Made by a program: the position numbers and the translations under genes
From: Rhynchopus sp. YZ270_cl-10
Taxonomy: Eukaryota > Euglenozoa > Diplonemea > Diplonemida > Diplonemidae
Assembly (NCBI GenBank): GCA_964035575.1
Contig: OZ037850.1
Span: 702,501 to 766,500 of the forward strand
DNA: 64,000 bases
Direction: 5' to 3'
The notes under the pieces: generated by a model
Database searches by the model: none
Told to the model about the DNA's origin: nothing
Seen by the model: only the letters and a program-made list of their open reading frames with translations
Shown: positions 10,192 through 20,675 of the stretch, in pieces
How the letters are laid out: every line of letters begins with the position of its first letter
Numbering within the stretch: position 1 is the first letter of the stretch

Positions 10192-10994
10192 AAATATCGA
10201 AAAGCTTAACGTCCAGTATGATCTCATAGCTACTAATATCTTCAGTAGGACCATTTTGTAAGTTACCTAGTTTGTACATCAGGTATACCCCACTTGCTGT
10301 CTTTGTGTCAAGATCAATTACGGTGTTGGTAGGTAACCCTCTGTCATCCTGGTATGGTTGATATATTTTGTTTTCGATGAGTAACCTTGATGCATTGTCT
10401 TTGTTATCCATAGTAGATTCCAAGGTTGTTGTTAGGGCATTGTCTTTACTGTCCATAGTATTCTCAAGTGTCGTTCGTAGTGTGCTATCTTTGTTGTCCA
10501 TCGTATTCTCAAGTGTCGTTCGTAGTGTATTGTCTTTACTGTCCATAGTAGATTCCAGTGTTGTCGTTAATGCATTATCTTTGCTATCCATCGTATTCTC
10601 AAGTGTTGTTCTTAATGCGCTATCTTTACTGTCCATAGTAGATTCTAGTGTTGTCGTTAATGCATTATCTTTGTTATCCATAATGCTCTCAAGTGTTTCC
10701 TGACTTAAGTCTTCACTCGATGTCCATGCTGTCCACGCTACTCCTACTCCTCTACGGATTCGAACGTACTTCTTTTGCGAGAACACAGCGAACAATTTTT
10801 GGGTGACATAGTTTTCGAATACCTTTGTCGTGACGATGAGTTCAAAGCTGTTTAGGTTTGTGGGGGCGTTTTGTAAGTTCGCCCAGTCGTATAGATAGTG
10901 AACCCCTTGGGTTGTATATGGTCCAACATTCAAGTCACCATTTGTATCACCTCTATGATCGTAATATGGTGTTGGGATCAAGTCTCTTGTGATT
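10192..10994 (-). pseudogene. Fibre-like gene of the Polinton, distal piece
   Basis: This open piece contains about eight copies of a 15-residue repeat (variants of TLESTMDSKDNALTT) between two related segments containing GVHYLYDWANLQN and GVYLMYKLGNLQN. Such short heptad-like repeats suggest a trimeric or coiled fibre, as in virus attachment proteins. That role is inference; no named domain is recognised. It belongs to the same gene as the piece at 11842-12128. A composite repeat lies between them, and another abuts the far end. Confidence 0.6.
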
Positions 10995-11841
10995 AGTTTT
11001 TTTTGGCAATCCTTAACACTCCTGGCTGGTGTGGTTGATAAACGCAACCGAACACAACGAAACGGATCCGCTCTATACGTTACGATCCGTATGCAACCAG
11101 CGCATGCAACGCAACGCAACCGATGTGTACGTGACGATGAGAAACGTAACGAAACAAACACAACCAACGCAACCTGTGTGTACGTTGCGTTCTGTATGCA
11201 ACGAACGCAACGCATGCAACGCAACGCAACCGATGTGTACGTAACGATCAGAACGCAACGAACGCAACGCAACCGATGTGTACGTAGCGATCTGTATGCA
11301 ACGAACGCAACGCATGCAACGCAACGCAACCGATGTGTACGTAGCGATCTGTCTGCAACGAACGCAACGCATGCAACGCAACGCAACCGATGCGTACGTT
11401 ACGATCTGTATGCAACGAACGCAACGCAACCAACGCAACGAGTGGTTACAAACCCCCACGCATGGTTCTCACAGCGCGCTGGCACGTTTCCCAAGCCGCA
11501 AACCCGGTTACCTGCCTGAAAAACCGGGTTTTTGGCCAAAACGCCTGTTTTGCCTGTAGAACCCTGTAGAAGCCTTAAGAAACACGTGTAAAAAAGGGGT
11601 ACTCGCGACACCCTGGTTTCAGGGTCTGTCAGGGTTTGGAGGTCTTTCTCATTTGCAAACCCTAAAAAAAACCTCCTATCTTCCCAAGAATCCACTTTTT
11701 TGACCTCTTTGGACGTTTAGAGACCTGAAAAAAAATGGCCGAAACCCACCCCGGGGGGGGGGTGCCTTAAAGGGGGGGTGGGTGGGTGGGTGGGTGGGGT
11801 GGTGAAGCAACCTTAAAGACCTTAACACCGAGTGTTAAGGA
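10995..11841 (-). mobile_element. Composite-repeat copy inserted in the fibre-like gene (847 bp)
   Basis: Read on the minus strand it starts TCCTTAACACTCGGTGTTAAGG and ends AGTGTTAAGGATTGCC, an A run and ACT. It contains the C-rich/GGGGTGGG segment, the AAAACAGGCG block and GTTGC satellite, in the order seen at 3.7-5 kb. Both flanks carry ATT (10992-10994 and 11842-11844), compatible with a 3-bp target duplication. This copy best shows that the composite repeat behaves as a discrete mobile unit with TCCTTAACACT/AGTGTTAAGGA inverted ends. It encodes nothing, so it must be moved by another element. Confidence 0.75.
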
Positions 11842-12128
11842 ATTGTGTCTTTGGTATCCATCAGAGTTTCGAGATCACTTCTTGCTACATCAATTCTCCC
11901 TTGTACATCACTCATGTAGGCTTGAACTTTCCATTCAAGTTTTCCCCCAATATCTTTTGACACAAGCAACTGATCATCACCAGAAGCTTCAGGTACCCTA
12001 TGCGTGACAATCTCATCAATATGTTTCGTAACAATCTCGCCATCCTCCTTTATAGCAATATGACCATCAGGAGCATTCTCTGGTAGGATTGATGTTGATT
12101 TATCGGATTGAAGATAACCAAATACCAT
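11842..12128 (-). pseudogene. Fibre-like gene of the Polinton, proximal piece
   Basis: The likely start is the ATG at 12128 (MVFGYLQSDKSTSIL), placed just after the AT-rich TATAGTAAAATA. The segment GHIAIKEDGEIVTKHIDE is typical of structural virion proteins that present repeated glycine/aspartate turns, but I recognise no named domain. LETLMDTKD at its end matches the repeat of the distal piece. Cellular role: probable virion surface fibre, by inference. Confidence 0.55.
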
Positions 12129-12173
12129 TATTTTACTATAATACACATCACAATGAATGATGTGTCGTGTCAC

Positions 12174-12620
12174 TTAGGGCATACGTTGAATAGTGATTGT
12201 CACTGAGATCTTCAATTCAGGAATCTTCTTGTTATCTCGTTCTATCTGTTCCTCAAGTATCTCAATCTCATCCTCATCCTCCTCAACCTCCTCAACCTCC
12301 TCATCCTCCACCACCTCCTCAACCTCCTCCTCATCCTCATCCTCAACCTCCTCAACCTCCTCAACCTTCAGATCTGCTAAGTCATCATTACATGGTGTAG
12401 AAGCTTCAGTAATCTTCTCTAAGTTCTTGATATGTTTCTTCGATAAACAGTGTTGATTATACCCAAGCTTCTTCACACTCTTTTCACACGCAGCACAGAA
12501 AGCCAACTCATGTTTCTGTCTCTGGTAAGACGCCTTTGCTGACGCAATCATCTTCTCCTTGTTGTTGAGGTAGTAATTCTTGTAGTACTGTGAATTATGT
12601 GGTGCCATTTTTATAGACAT
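12174..12620 (-). CDS. C2H2 zinc-finger protein with acidic tail (Polinton gene)
   Basis: The protein is 148 residues. Residues about 10-35 are basic and Tyr/Lys-rich (YYKNYYLNNKEKM). A C2H2 finger follows at about 42-62 (C-A-A-C...H-C...K-K-H), and then a Glu/Asp-run tail at about 85-128. It is divergent from the polymerase gene across a 45-bp AT-rich gap. Similar short finger proteins occur in large DNA viruses; a DNA- or RNA-binding accessory role is inference. The acidic tail is built from degenerate GAG/GAT repeats. Confidence 0.6.
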   Translation of the reverse strand: MSIKMAPHNSQYYKNYYLNNKEKMIASAKASYQRQKHELAFCAACEKSVKKLGYNQHCLSKKHIKNLEKITEASTPCNDDLADLKVEEVEEVEDEDEEEVEEVVEDEEVEEVEEDEDEIEILEEQIERDNKKIPELKISVTITIQRMP

Positions 12621-12665
12621 TGTGTTTTTTATTTATATTCTTAAAAAAAAAGAAAGTAAAAGAAA
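12621..12665. promoter_or_regulatory. Divergent AT-rich promoter region
   Basis: Forty-five bases separate the zinc-finger start (minus) and polymerase start (plus). They contain TTTTTTATTTATATTC and an A run. The position and composition suit a shared promoter for the early replication genes; no defined motif was identified. Confidence 0.45.
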
Positions 12666-14230
12666 ATGATAACATCAGATAAGAAACTCAAGGAGATAAC
12701 TCAAGAGTACACCACCGCAATCAAAGCCTATGAGAAGCAGATCAACCTCCTCGGTAAGGCAGTGACGACTGGGGTATTGAGTGTTGGTACGATCCAAGCC
12801 ATACAACAGGATGTCGTTCTAATTCAAGACAAGATCGCAAATCTCAAGTTGGAACAGAAGAAGGCTCTGGTACCATTTCATGAGGAGAAGAAGAAGGATA
12901 AGGTTGTCAAGAAGAAGATCACAGACAAGGAGCTTCTACCATTCGTACAACAAGATATCGAAGATCTGAAGACAGCTGTTGCAAAGGCTAAGAAAGATCT
13001 CAAAGGTACCTTCTTCAAGCAGAACAAGTCAAGATTCGTCAGAGACTTCAAACCTGAGCAACAAGGGCAGCTGAATGACATCGAGAAGCAACACAAGGAA
13101 GACAAACGTAAGATTCTTGATGATGCAAAAGAAACACACAAAGAAGAAATCATTCGGGGGAGGCTTGGAATAAAGAAGGAAGACACAGTCACTGATGAGA
13201 CTGCTGAAGACCCCAACCATCTGGAGGAACTTATCGCAAAAACCGCAGTAAAAGTCAGCCATGGAGATAAAGGTACAGATGCCAAGATGATAATAGAGCT
13301 CCCTGAACCGCTAGATGAGTACTTCTCTTCAACAATACGTGCACAATATGACACCATCACCGCATTCATTCAGGGAGACTTAGAAGGCAATCGCACCAAG
13401 AAGGTTAAGTTTATCTTGATGGCCATCTTCAGCAAACCAGACAATGAAACACCCAAACAAATCAGCAAGGAAGTATTCCTCAACAGTGTACTTGCAACAG
13501 ACGTTCTTGACTTAGATGCAGTTATGAAGCAAGGGAATGAGCTCTTCAACCGCGATGAAGGGGAGTCAGGTTTATTCTTTGTTGGCTTCAAGTATGTCAC
13601 GATATTAACCTACAACACAAAGATGCAGATTGGTGGTGAATATATTGACGTTGTGGAGAGGTTCAGTGCCAACTCCAATCTCAAGAAGAATATTGTGAAT
13701 GTAAAGAATGATGAATACCCAGAAGTCAACAACGCATGCTTCCGTTTTGCTGTGATGGCACATGAACATGACTTCCAGAAAGACGCATCACGAGTGAGCA
13801 AGTACTACAAGAAGAAGACTGGATGGATTGAGTCAGATTATGATTTTTCTATGTTTACTGACTACACGCTTCCTACAACGGAGCAACAAGTCAAACACTT
13901 CCTGAAGGAAAACAAGAACACATCAATTAGCATATATGGCATCGAATCAGACTCAGACTCCGACAAGACAGGCAAGTTCCATGTGTTGAGGCACGAGAAG
14001 TCCCCAAAGGAAGACCACATCAACCTCCTCTTCCATGACAACCACTACATGCTGATCAAGAACCTGAGCAAGATGATGGGTGATAATAACAAATATGTGT
14101 GCCCCAAGTGTTTGTCAGTCAAGAAGGATACCAAGAAGGAGATTGATGCCCACCTTGAGTCATGCAACGAGAAACCAACACAGAGAACACAGATGGCAAG
14201 GTCTGCTATTATTGAGTTCTCCGAGAACAA
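12666..14230 (+). pseudogene. Polinton DNA polymerase B, N-terminal piece
   Basis: This is the proximal part of the protein-primed polymerase gene. The first about 170 residues are Lys/Glu-rich and probably coiled coil. Later it carries LNSVLATDVLDLD and the segment HINLLFHDNHYMLIKNLSKM, then a C-x2-C...H-x4-C zinc site (YVCPKC...HLESC). This order is known from Polinton and related polymerases upstream of the exonuclease domain. A 3.7-kb element follows directly. Confidence 0.8.
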
Positions 14231-14244
14231 CCACCTGATTTTTA

Positions 14245-14331
14245 CCCCGCGGATAGGCCCGGATAGGTCCGGATAGGCGCGGATAGGTCCGGATAGGCCC
14301 GGATAGGGCCGGATATGGCCGGATAGGACCG
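14245..14331 (+). repeat. CGGATAGG decanucleotide array, left
   Basis: About nine copies of a 10-bp unit CCGGATAGGY with small variants. A matching array in the same orientation lies at 17812-17887. Both start from ACCCCGCGGATAGG, so the two form a direct repeat just inside the element ends. Confidence 0.85.
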
Positions 14332-14364
14332 TACAGGCCAAACCCCACGTATTTTTCCCATACG

Positions 14365-15274
14365 TACTGTGTACTGGGTACTGGGTACTGGGTACTGGGT
14401 ACTGGGTACTGGGTACTGGGTACTGGGTACTGGGTACTGGGTACTGGGTACTGGGTACTGGGTACTGGGTACTGGGTACTGGGTACTGGGTACTGGGTAC
14501 TGGGTACTGGGTACTGGGTACTGGGTACTGGGTACTGGGTACTGGGTACTGGGTACTGGGTACTGGGTACTGGGTACTGGGTACTGGGTACTGGGTACTG
14601 GGTACTGGGTACTGGGTACTGGGTACTGGGTACTGGGTACTGGGTACTGGGTACTGGGTACTGGGTACTGGGTACTGGGTACTGGGTACTGGGTACTGGG
14701 TACTGGGTACTGGGTACTGGGTACTGGGTACTGGGTACTGGGTACTGGGTACTGGGTACTGGGTACTGGGTACTGGGTACTGGGTACTGGGTACTGGGTA
14801 CTGGGTACTGGGTACTGGGTACTGGGTACTGGGTACTGGGTACTGGGTACTGGGTACTGGGTACTGGGTACTGGGTACTGGGTACTGGGTACTGGGTACT
14901 GGGTACTGGGTACTGGGTACTGGGTACTGGGTACTGGGTACTGGGTACTGGGTACTGGGTACTGGGTACTGGGTACTGGGTACTGGGTACTGGGTACTGG
15001 GTACTGGGTACTGGGTACTGGGTACTGGGTACTGGGTACTGGGTACTGGGTACTGGGTACTGGGTACTGGGTACTGGGTACTGGGTACTGGGTACTGGGT
15101 ACTGGGTACTGGGTACTGGGTACTGGGTACTGGGTACTGGGTACTGGGTACTGGGTACTGGGTACTGGGTACTGGGTACTGGGTACTGGGTACTGGGTAC
15201 TGGGTACTGGGTACTGGGTACTGGGTACTGGGTACTGGGTACTGGGTACTGGGTACTGGGTACTGGGTACTGGG
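14365..15274 (+). repeat. 7-bp array (TACTGGG), 130 copies
   Basis: The first unit is TACTGTG and all the rest are TACTGGG, essentially without variants over 910 bp. It ends at TAGCTACGTTAG. This homogeneity means recent expansion, or continuing correction. Long frames on both strands through it are artefacts of a period coprime to three without stop codons. Confidence 0.95.
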
Positions 15275-16009
15275 TAGCTACGTTAGAGATCTGTTTCATT
15301 CTCGGCAGTAATCTTCGCCTCAAACTCCAAGACAAAGAGTTGGAAGAGGAAGTCGGATTGGGCTGTGGAAGTTTCGGGCTGCTGTTCCACCCCGCAGATG
15401 ATGTTTTGTCATCCGCATGCCCCCAGAGTCATTCAGCACTCTTCTCATATTTGATAGGGCTTGCCGTTGTGGAGCACATCAATACTGTGAGACGAACCTC
15501 ATCTGTGTTGAACCATTTGCAGTGTTCTTCAACTTCCAGTGCAAAATCTTGCGACGAAATTAGCACACCATTGAACGACTGGTCACGCGCACTATCCTTC
15601 GTCTTTTTTGTCGGAAAATAGACCGCATCACGTTCTGCACACCTCTGGATCTTCTTCGCTACGTTAGTGCGATACGCGCAGAGGGAGGGGTCCACCCCTT
15701 TGCTCCCGTGAACTTGTACTGTTTGTCCGATGTTTTCTTTGGCACAAGAGTGATGAACGGTGTTTGAGTGAGTCCAAACACATCCTTCTCAGGCAAAGAG
15801 TAATAAGAGGTTGTGAGACGCTCGGGACGCTGCGAATGCAGCATGCAGAACTGAAAGGCAGTGTTGAAACCAGAAGATTACAGATGGCGGGTCAGACGCT
15901 GTGTCACTTACCCCATGCATCGGTAGATGAGAGCCAGCACCTTCAGAGCAGTGAACACAACACTGGGCGCAAAATTCATGTGCCAAAAGGCAACAAAACC
16001 CTACAAGGA
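15275..16009 (-). other. 735-bp unique segment, likely captured gene fragment
   Basis: On the minus strand two overlapping open stretches (15659-15844 and 15429-15695) have a protein-like composition, for example PEKDVFGLTQTPFITLVPKK and EVEEHCKWFNTDEVRLTVL. Possible splice-like signals are GGGGTAAGTG and CTTTCAG further upstream. I do not recognise the protein. Its position between inverted minisatellites inside a TIR element suggests a host fragment picked up by a non-autonomous transposon. The word GCTACGTTAG occurs twice (15276 and 15658). Confidence 0.45.
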
Positions 16010-17785
16010 GTACACAGTACACAGTACACAGTACACAGTACACAGTACACAGTACACAGTACACAGTACACAGTACACAGTACACAGTACACAGTACACA
16101 GTACACAGTACACAGTACACAGTACACAGTACACAGTACACAGTACACAGTACACAGTACACAGTACACAGTACACAGTACACAGTACACAGTACACAGT
16201 ACACAGTACACAGTACACAGTACACAGTACACAGTACACAGTACACAGTACACAGTACACAGTACACAGTACACAGTACACAGTACACAGTACACAGTAC
16301 ACAGTACACAGTACACAGTACACAGTACACAGTACACAGTACACAGTACACAGTACACAGTACACAGTACACAGTACACAGTACACAGTACACAGTACAC
16401 AGTACACAGTACACAGTACACAGTACACAGTACACAGTACACAGTACACAGTACACAGTACACAGTACACAGTACACAGTACACAGTACACAGTACACAG
16501 TACACAGTACACAGTACACAGTACACAGTACACAGTACACAGTACACAGTACACAGTACACAGTACACAGTACACAGTACACAGTACACAGTACACAGTA
16601 CACAGTACACAGTACACAGTACACAGTACACAGTACACAGTACACAGTACACAGTACACAGTACACAGTACACAGTACACAGTACACAGTACACAGTACA
16701 CAGTACACAGTACACAGTACACAGTACACAGTACACAGTACACAGTACACAGTACACAGTACACAGTACACAGTACACAGTACACAGTACACAGTACACA
16801 GTACACAGTACACAGTACACAGTACACAGTACACAGTACACAGTACACAGTACACAGTACACAGTACACAGTACACAGTACACAGTACACAGTACACAGT
16901 ACACAGTACACAGTACACAGTACACAGTACACAGTACACAGTACACAGTACACAGTACACAGTACACAGTACACAGTACACAGTACACAGTACACAGTAC
17001 ACAGTACACAGTACACAGTACACAGTACACAGTACACAGTACACAGTACACAGTACACAGTACACAGTACACAGTACACAGTACACAGTACACAGTACAC
17101 AGTACACAGTACACAGTACACAGTACACAGTACACAGTACACAGTACACAGTACACAGTACACAGTACACAGTACACAGTACACAGTACACAGTACACAG
17201 TACACAGTACACAGTACACAGTACACAGTACACAGTACACAGTACACAGTACACAGTACACAGTACACAGTACACAGTACACAGTACACAGTACACAGTA
17301 CACAGTACACAGTACACAGTACACAGTACACAGTACACAGTACACAGTACACAGTACACAGTACACAGTACACAGTACACAGTACACAGTACACAGTACA
17401 CAGTACACAGTACACAGTACACAGTACACAGTACACAGTACACAGTACACAGTACACAGTACACAGTACACAGTACACAGTACACAGTACACAGTACACA
17501 GTACACAGTACACAGTACACAGTACACAGTACACAGTACACAGTACACAGTACACAGTACACAGTACACAGTACACAGTACACAGTACACAGTACACAGT
17601 ACACAGTACACAGTACACAGTACACAGTACACAGTACACAGTGCACAGTACACAGTACACAGTACACAGTACACAGTACACAGTACACAGTACACAGTAC
17701 ACAGTACACAGTACACAGTACACAGTACACAGTACACAGTACACAGTACACAGTACACAGTACACAGTACACAGTACACAGTACA
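16010..17785 (-). repeat. 7-bp array (TACTGTG on minus strand), about 254 copies
   Basis: On the plus strand the unit is GTACACA, with only one visible variant (GTGCACA near 17640) in 1776 bp. Read on the minus strand it is TACTGTG, one base different from the left array and identical to the left array's first unit. The two arrays are therefore inverted relatives. Confidence 0.95.
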
Positions 17786-17811
17786 AAAATAGTTTTTTTC
17801 TGATTTTTCGA

Positions 17812-17887
17812 CCCCGCGGATAGGCGCGGATAGGTCCGGATAGGCCCGGATATGGCCGGATAGGGCAAGGATAGACCGGATAGGGCC
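17812..17887 (+). repeat. CGGATAGG decanucleotide array, right
   Basis: About seven units in the same orientation as the left array, followed by GGGCCAAAAGCCGG, a T run and the right terminal inverted repeat. Confidence 0.85.
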
Positions 17888-17930
17888 AAAAGCCGGTTTT
17901 TTTTTTTGGGGCAAAATCAGGTGGAACAAG

Positions 17931-20627
17931 ATGAAGAACAAAGAGATGAAGCCATTCATTATTACAGCAGATTTCGAGAGCTTCCTTGACACAAGAGACC
18001 AGGATACATCATACAGCAAGATAAAGACAAAGACGCAGACAGGCAAAGATGAGACAACCATTCTCCAAACCCATCGTGCAGCCTCTTTCTCCCTAAAGCT
18101 TGTACCCGACACTTCACTCAACTTCACAGGTAAAACACTTTACACATACACACCTTCAGATCAAGATGATGCAGTTGAGTACGAGACTGACTTACTTGGT
18201 CAATTCAACAATGCCTGCCAGGAGATAGCCGAGGACGTTGCAGCATTCATGACCACAAGCCAGAAGGAGTATGGTAGCATTGATAGTGCATGCATCGCAT
18301 TTACAGCTGAAGATAAGGATAGACATGAAGAAGCCAAGAAGTGTGCATTCTGCAACAAGACCTTTAACTTACAAAACATCAAAGTCAGAGACCATTGCCA
18401 TTTGACTGGGAAGTACAGAAGGGCCTTGTGCTCTTGGTGCAACCTCAACAACAAGACAGAGTACAACATCCCCATCTACTTCCACAACGCAAGAGGATAC
18501 GACAACAACTATATCTTCAAGATGCTGAAGCAGTATGACTCAAATGGCGTCAATGTTCTGAACACCAACAGCCAAACAACAATGCTAATCAAGATGGACA
18601 AGTACACGAAGGTCAAGGTAAATCATGGGAAGGAGATTAAGAATAGGAAGATTTCGTTCCAGGTGAAGGATAGTCTACAAGTCATGTCGTCTTCGTTGGA
18701 CACGCTGTTGAAGAACTTACCCCATGATCAGAAGGTACATCAGCTAGACTACATCAAGACCGCACACAGGGATATTGACGTGAATGATAAAGGCATGCTT
18801 GACCTCTTGTTGGGTAAAGGAGTGTTTCCGTATTCGTACTTCGACAGTCCCAAGAAGCTTAGTGGATCACTACCGTCGAAAGACCTATGGTATGACTGTC
18901 TAAGGCAGGATGACATCAAACAAGAAGACTACGATAAAGCCTGCAGAGTGTGGAACACCCTAAAGTGCAAGACCTTCAAAGACTACCACGACTTCTACCT
19001 CAACATGGATGTGCTTGGTCTTGCAGACGTCCTACAGGCACAAAGGAAGAACCTACACACAACACATAAGCTGGACATTTGCCACTACTGCAGTCTCCCG
19101 AGCTTCAGCTATGATGCATGGCTACTGAAGCAACAAGAAGATGATGTGAAGATGAAGACCCTGAAGGACCCAGAACTATACGAGTTGTTTGAGGATCAAA
19201 AGCGTGGAGGGTTTACATGCACTGTGAAGAGACACTGCAAGGCCAACAACAAGCACACAAGAAGCGCAGCCACAGCTAAAGTGGGAGAGAATGTTGCTAA
19301 AGAAGGAGACACGCACCTGTTGTACATTGACGCAAACAACTTATACGGGTGGGCTATGTGCAAGAAGCTTCCCTACGATGATTTCAAGCTGATGGAATGC
19401 AAGAGTTTGGATGAGACTGAGAAGATGATTGCCGACTACAACCCAGATAGTGACACAGGTTATGCTCTAGAAGTTGACCTTGAGTACCCTTTGAGCCTCC
19501 ACGACAAGCACTGGGACTTCCCTCTTGCACCGTACAATAGGACTGTTAGAAGTGGAGAGCTGTCAGACTACCAGAGGAAAGTACTTGATGATGAGAAGCA
19601 TGCAGAGGGTGGGAAGCTTATTGCAGACTTCAAAGACAGAGTGAAGCAGACATACAACATTGAGTACTTGCAGTTCCTCCTCAGGCAAGGTCTGAAGTTG
19701 ACGAAGGTCCACCGCATTGTCTCATTCAAGCAGGACACCATCATGAAGCCATACATTGACAAGAACAGTGCACTGAGAGCACAGGCAAAGAACGATTTCG
19801 AGAAGGATCTGTACAAGTTGCTCAACAACTCCATCTATGGGAAGACCCTGGAAAATGTTCGTGGCAGGACAGAGATGAAGAACATCCCTTACGACAAGAC
19901 AAAGTGGGTGAAGGGGAAGGAGGTTCCAATGACAGAGGAGGAAATCAAGGAGTACATAGCAAAACATCAAAGCAAACCATTCTTCAACTGCAACACTGTC
20001 GACCTGAAGAGTAGCAAGATACTTCAATTCATGCAGGGTGACGTCACTCTTGACAAGCCTGTTTACATTGGCTCACAAATCCTGGACTACAGCAAGCTTC
20101 TCATGAACAGCTTCTTCTACGACACCCTCATCCCACATTTCGGAAGAGAGAACGTGACCATGGCCTACACCGACACTGACAGCTTTGTGCTGGAGATAAC
20201 AACAAAGGATCTTGATGAGGAGCTTGCGAAGCTGTCTGCGGACTTCGACTTTAGCAACTACCCAACAACCCACGAGCTGCATGACGTAAACAACAAGAAG
20301 GTCCCAGGGAAGTTCAAAGATGAGCTGGCTGGTGATGTGATGGTAGAGTTCATTGGCTTGAGGGCAAAGTGTTATGCCTACTCAACGATCAAGAAGAACG
20401 ACGACAACAAGGCCAAGGGTATAGCAAAGTCTGTCAGTAAAACTCTCAACCTGGACACCTATCGAAGTACCCTTGAATCCCACAAGAAGCACGTTGTGAC
20501 GATCAACAGCATCGAGAAGAGGGATCATGAGCTGCATACAGTGAGGTCTCAGAAGATAGCATTGAGTGCCTTCGATGACAAGAGGTATATTTGCGAGGAT
20601 GGAGTTACCACAAAGGCCTACCGATAA
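17931..20627 (+). pseudogene. Polinton DNA polymerase B, exonuclease and polymerase domains
   Basis: This is the distal piece of a protein-primed family B polymerase. It has Exo I (ADFESF, about residue 13), a zinc-binding C-x2-C...H-C-H...C-x2-C endonuclease-VII-like insert (about 138-170), Exo II (ARGYDNNYI, about 187), Exo III (YLNMDV, about 356), polymerase motif A (DANNLYGWA, about 467), motif B (NNSIYGKTLEN, about 632) and motif C (YTDTDS, about 746). It would copy the element from a protein primer at its ends. The stop lies 9 bases before the palindrome shared by both convergent gene ends. Confidence 0.92.
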
Positions 20628-20636
20628 GTCCTCAAT

Positions 20637-20659
20637 ATACATATCTCTGCGATATGTAT
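20637..20659. terminator. 23-nt palindrome between convergent genes
   Basis: The 9-bp stem ATACATATC/GATATGTAT has a 5-base loop, TCTGC. It sits between the polymerase stop (+) and the capsid gene stop (-). The identical 23-mer in reverse orientation occurs at 25525-25547, again between convergent gene ends. This fits a bidirectional 3'-end signal like the hairpins at mRNA ends of some giant viruses. Confidence 0.65.
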
Positions 20660-20675
20660 GTCTCTTATAGCAGTC

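Larger units (their letters stand above)
14231..17924. mobile_element. 3.7-kb TIR element nested in the polymerase gene
   Basis: The ends are inverted: CCACCTGATTTTTACCCC at 14231-14248 and GGGGCAAAATCAGGTGG at 17908-17924. The flanking AACAA at 14226-14230 and 17925-17929 is a 5-bp target duplication. Inside, in order, are a CGGATAGG array, a 7-bp TACTGGG array, a 735-bp unique segment, an inverted TACTGTG array, and a second CGGATAGG array in direct orientation. No transposase is present, so it is non-autonomous. Five-base duplications occur in Transib elements, but the ends here do not clearly match that family, so I leave it unassigned. Confidence 0.8.

Noticed and set aside
14160-18127. 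Very long open frames (up to 708 codons) on both strands through the 7-bp arrays
   Set aside because: They are translations of stop-free tandem heptamers and carry no protein-like sequence apart from the embedded unique segment.
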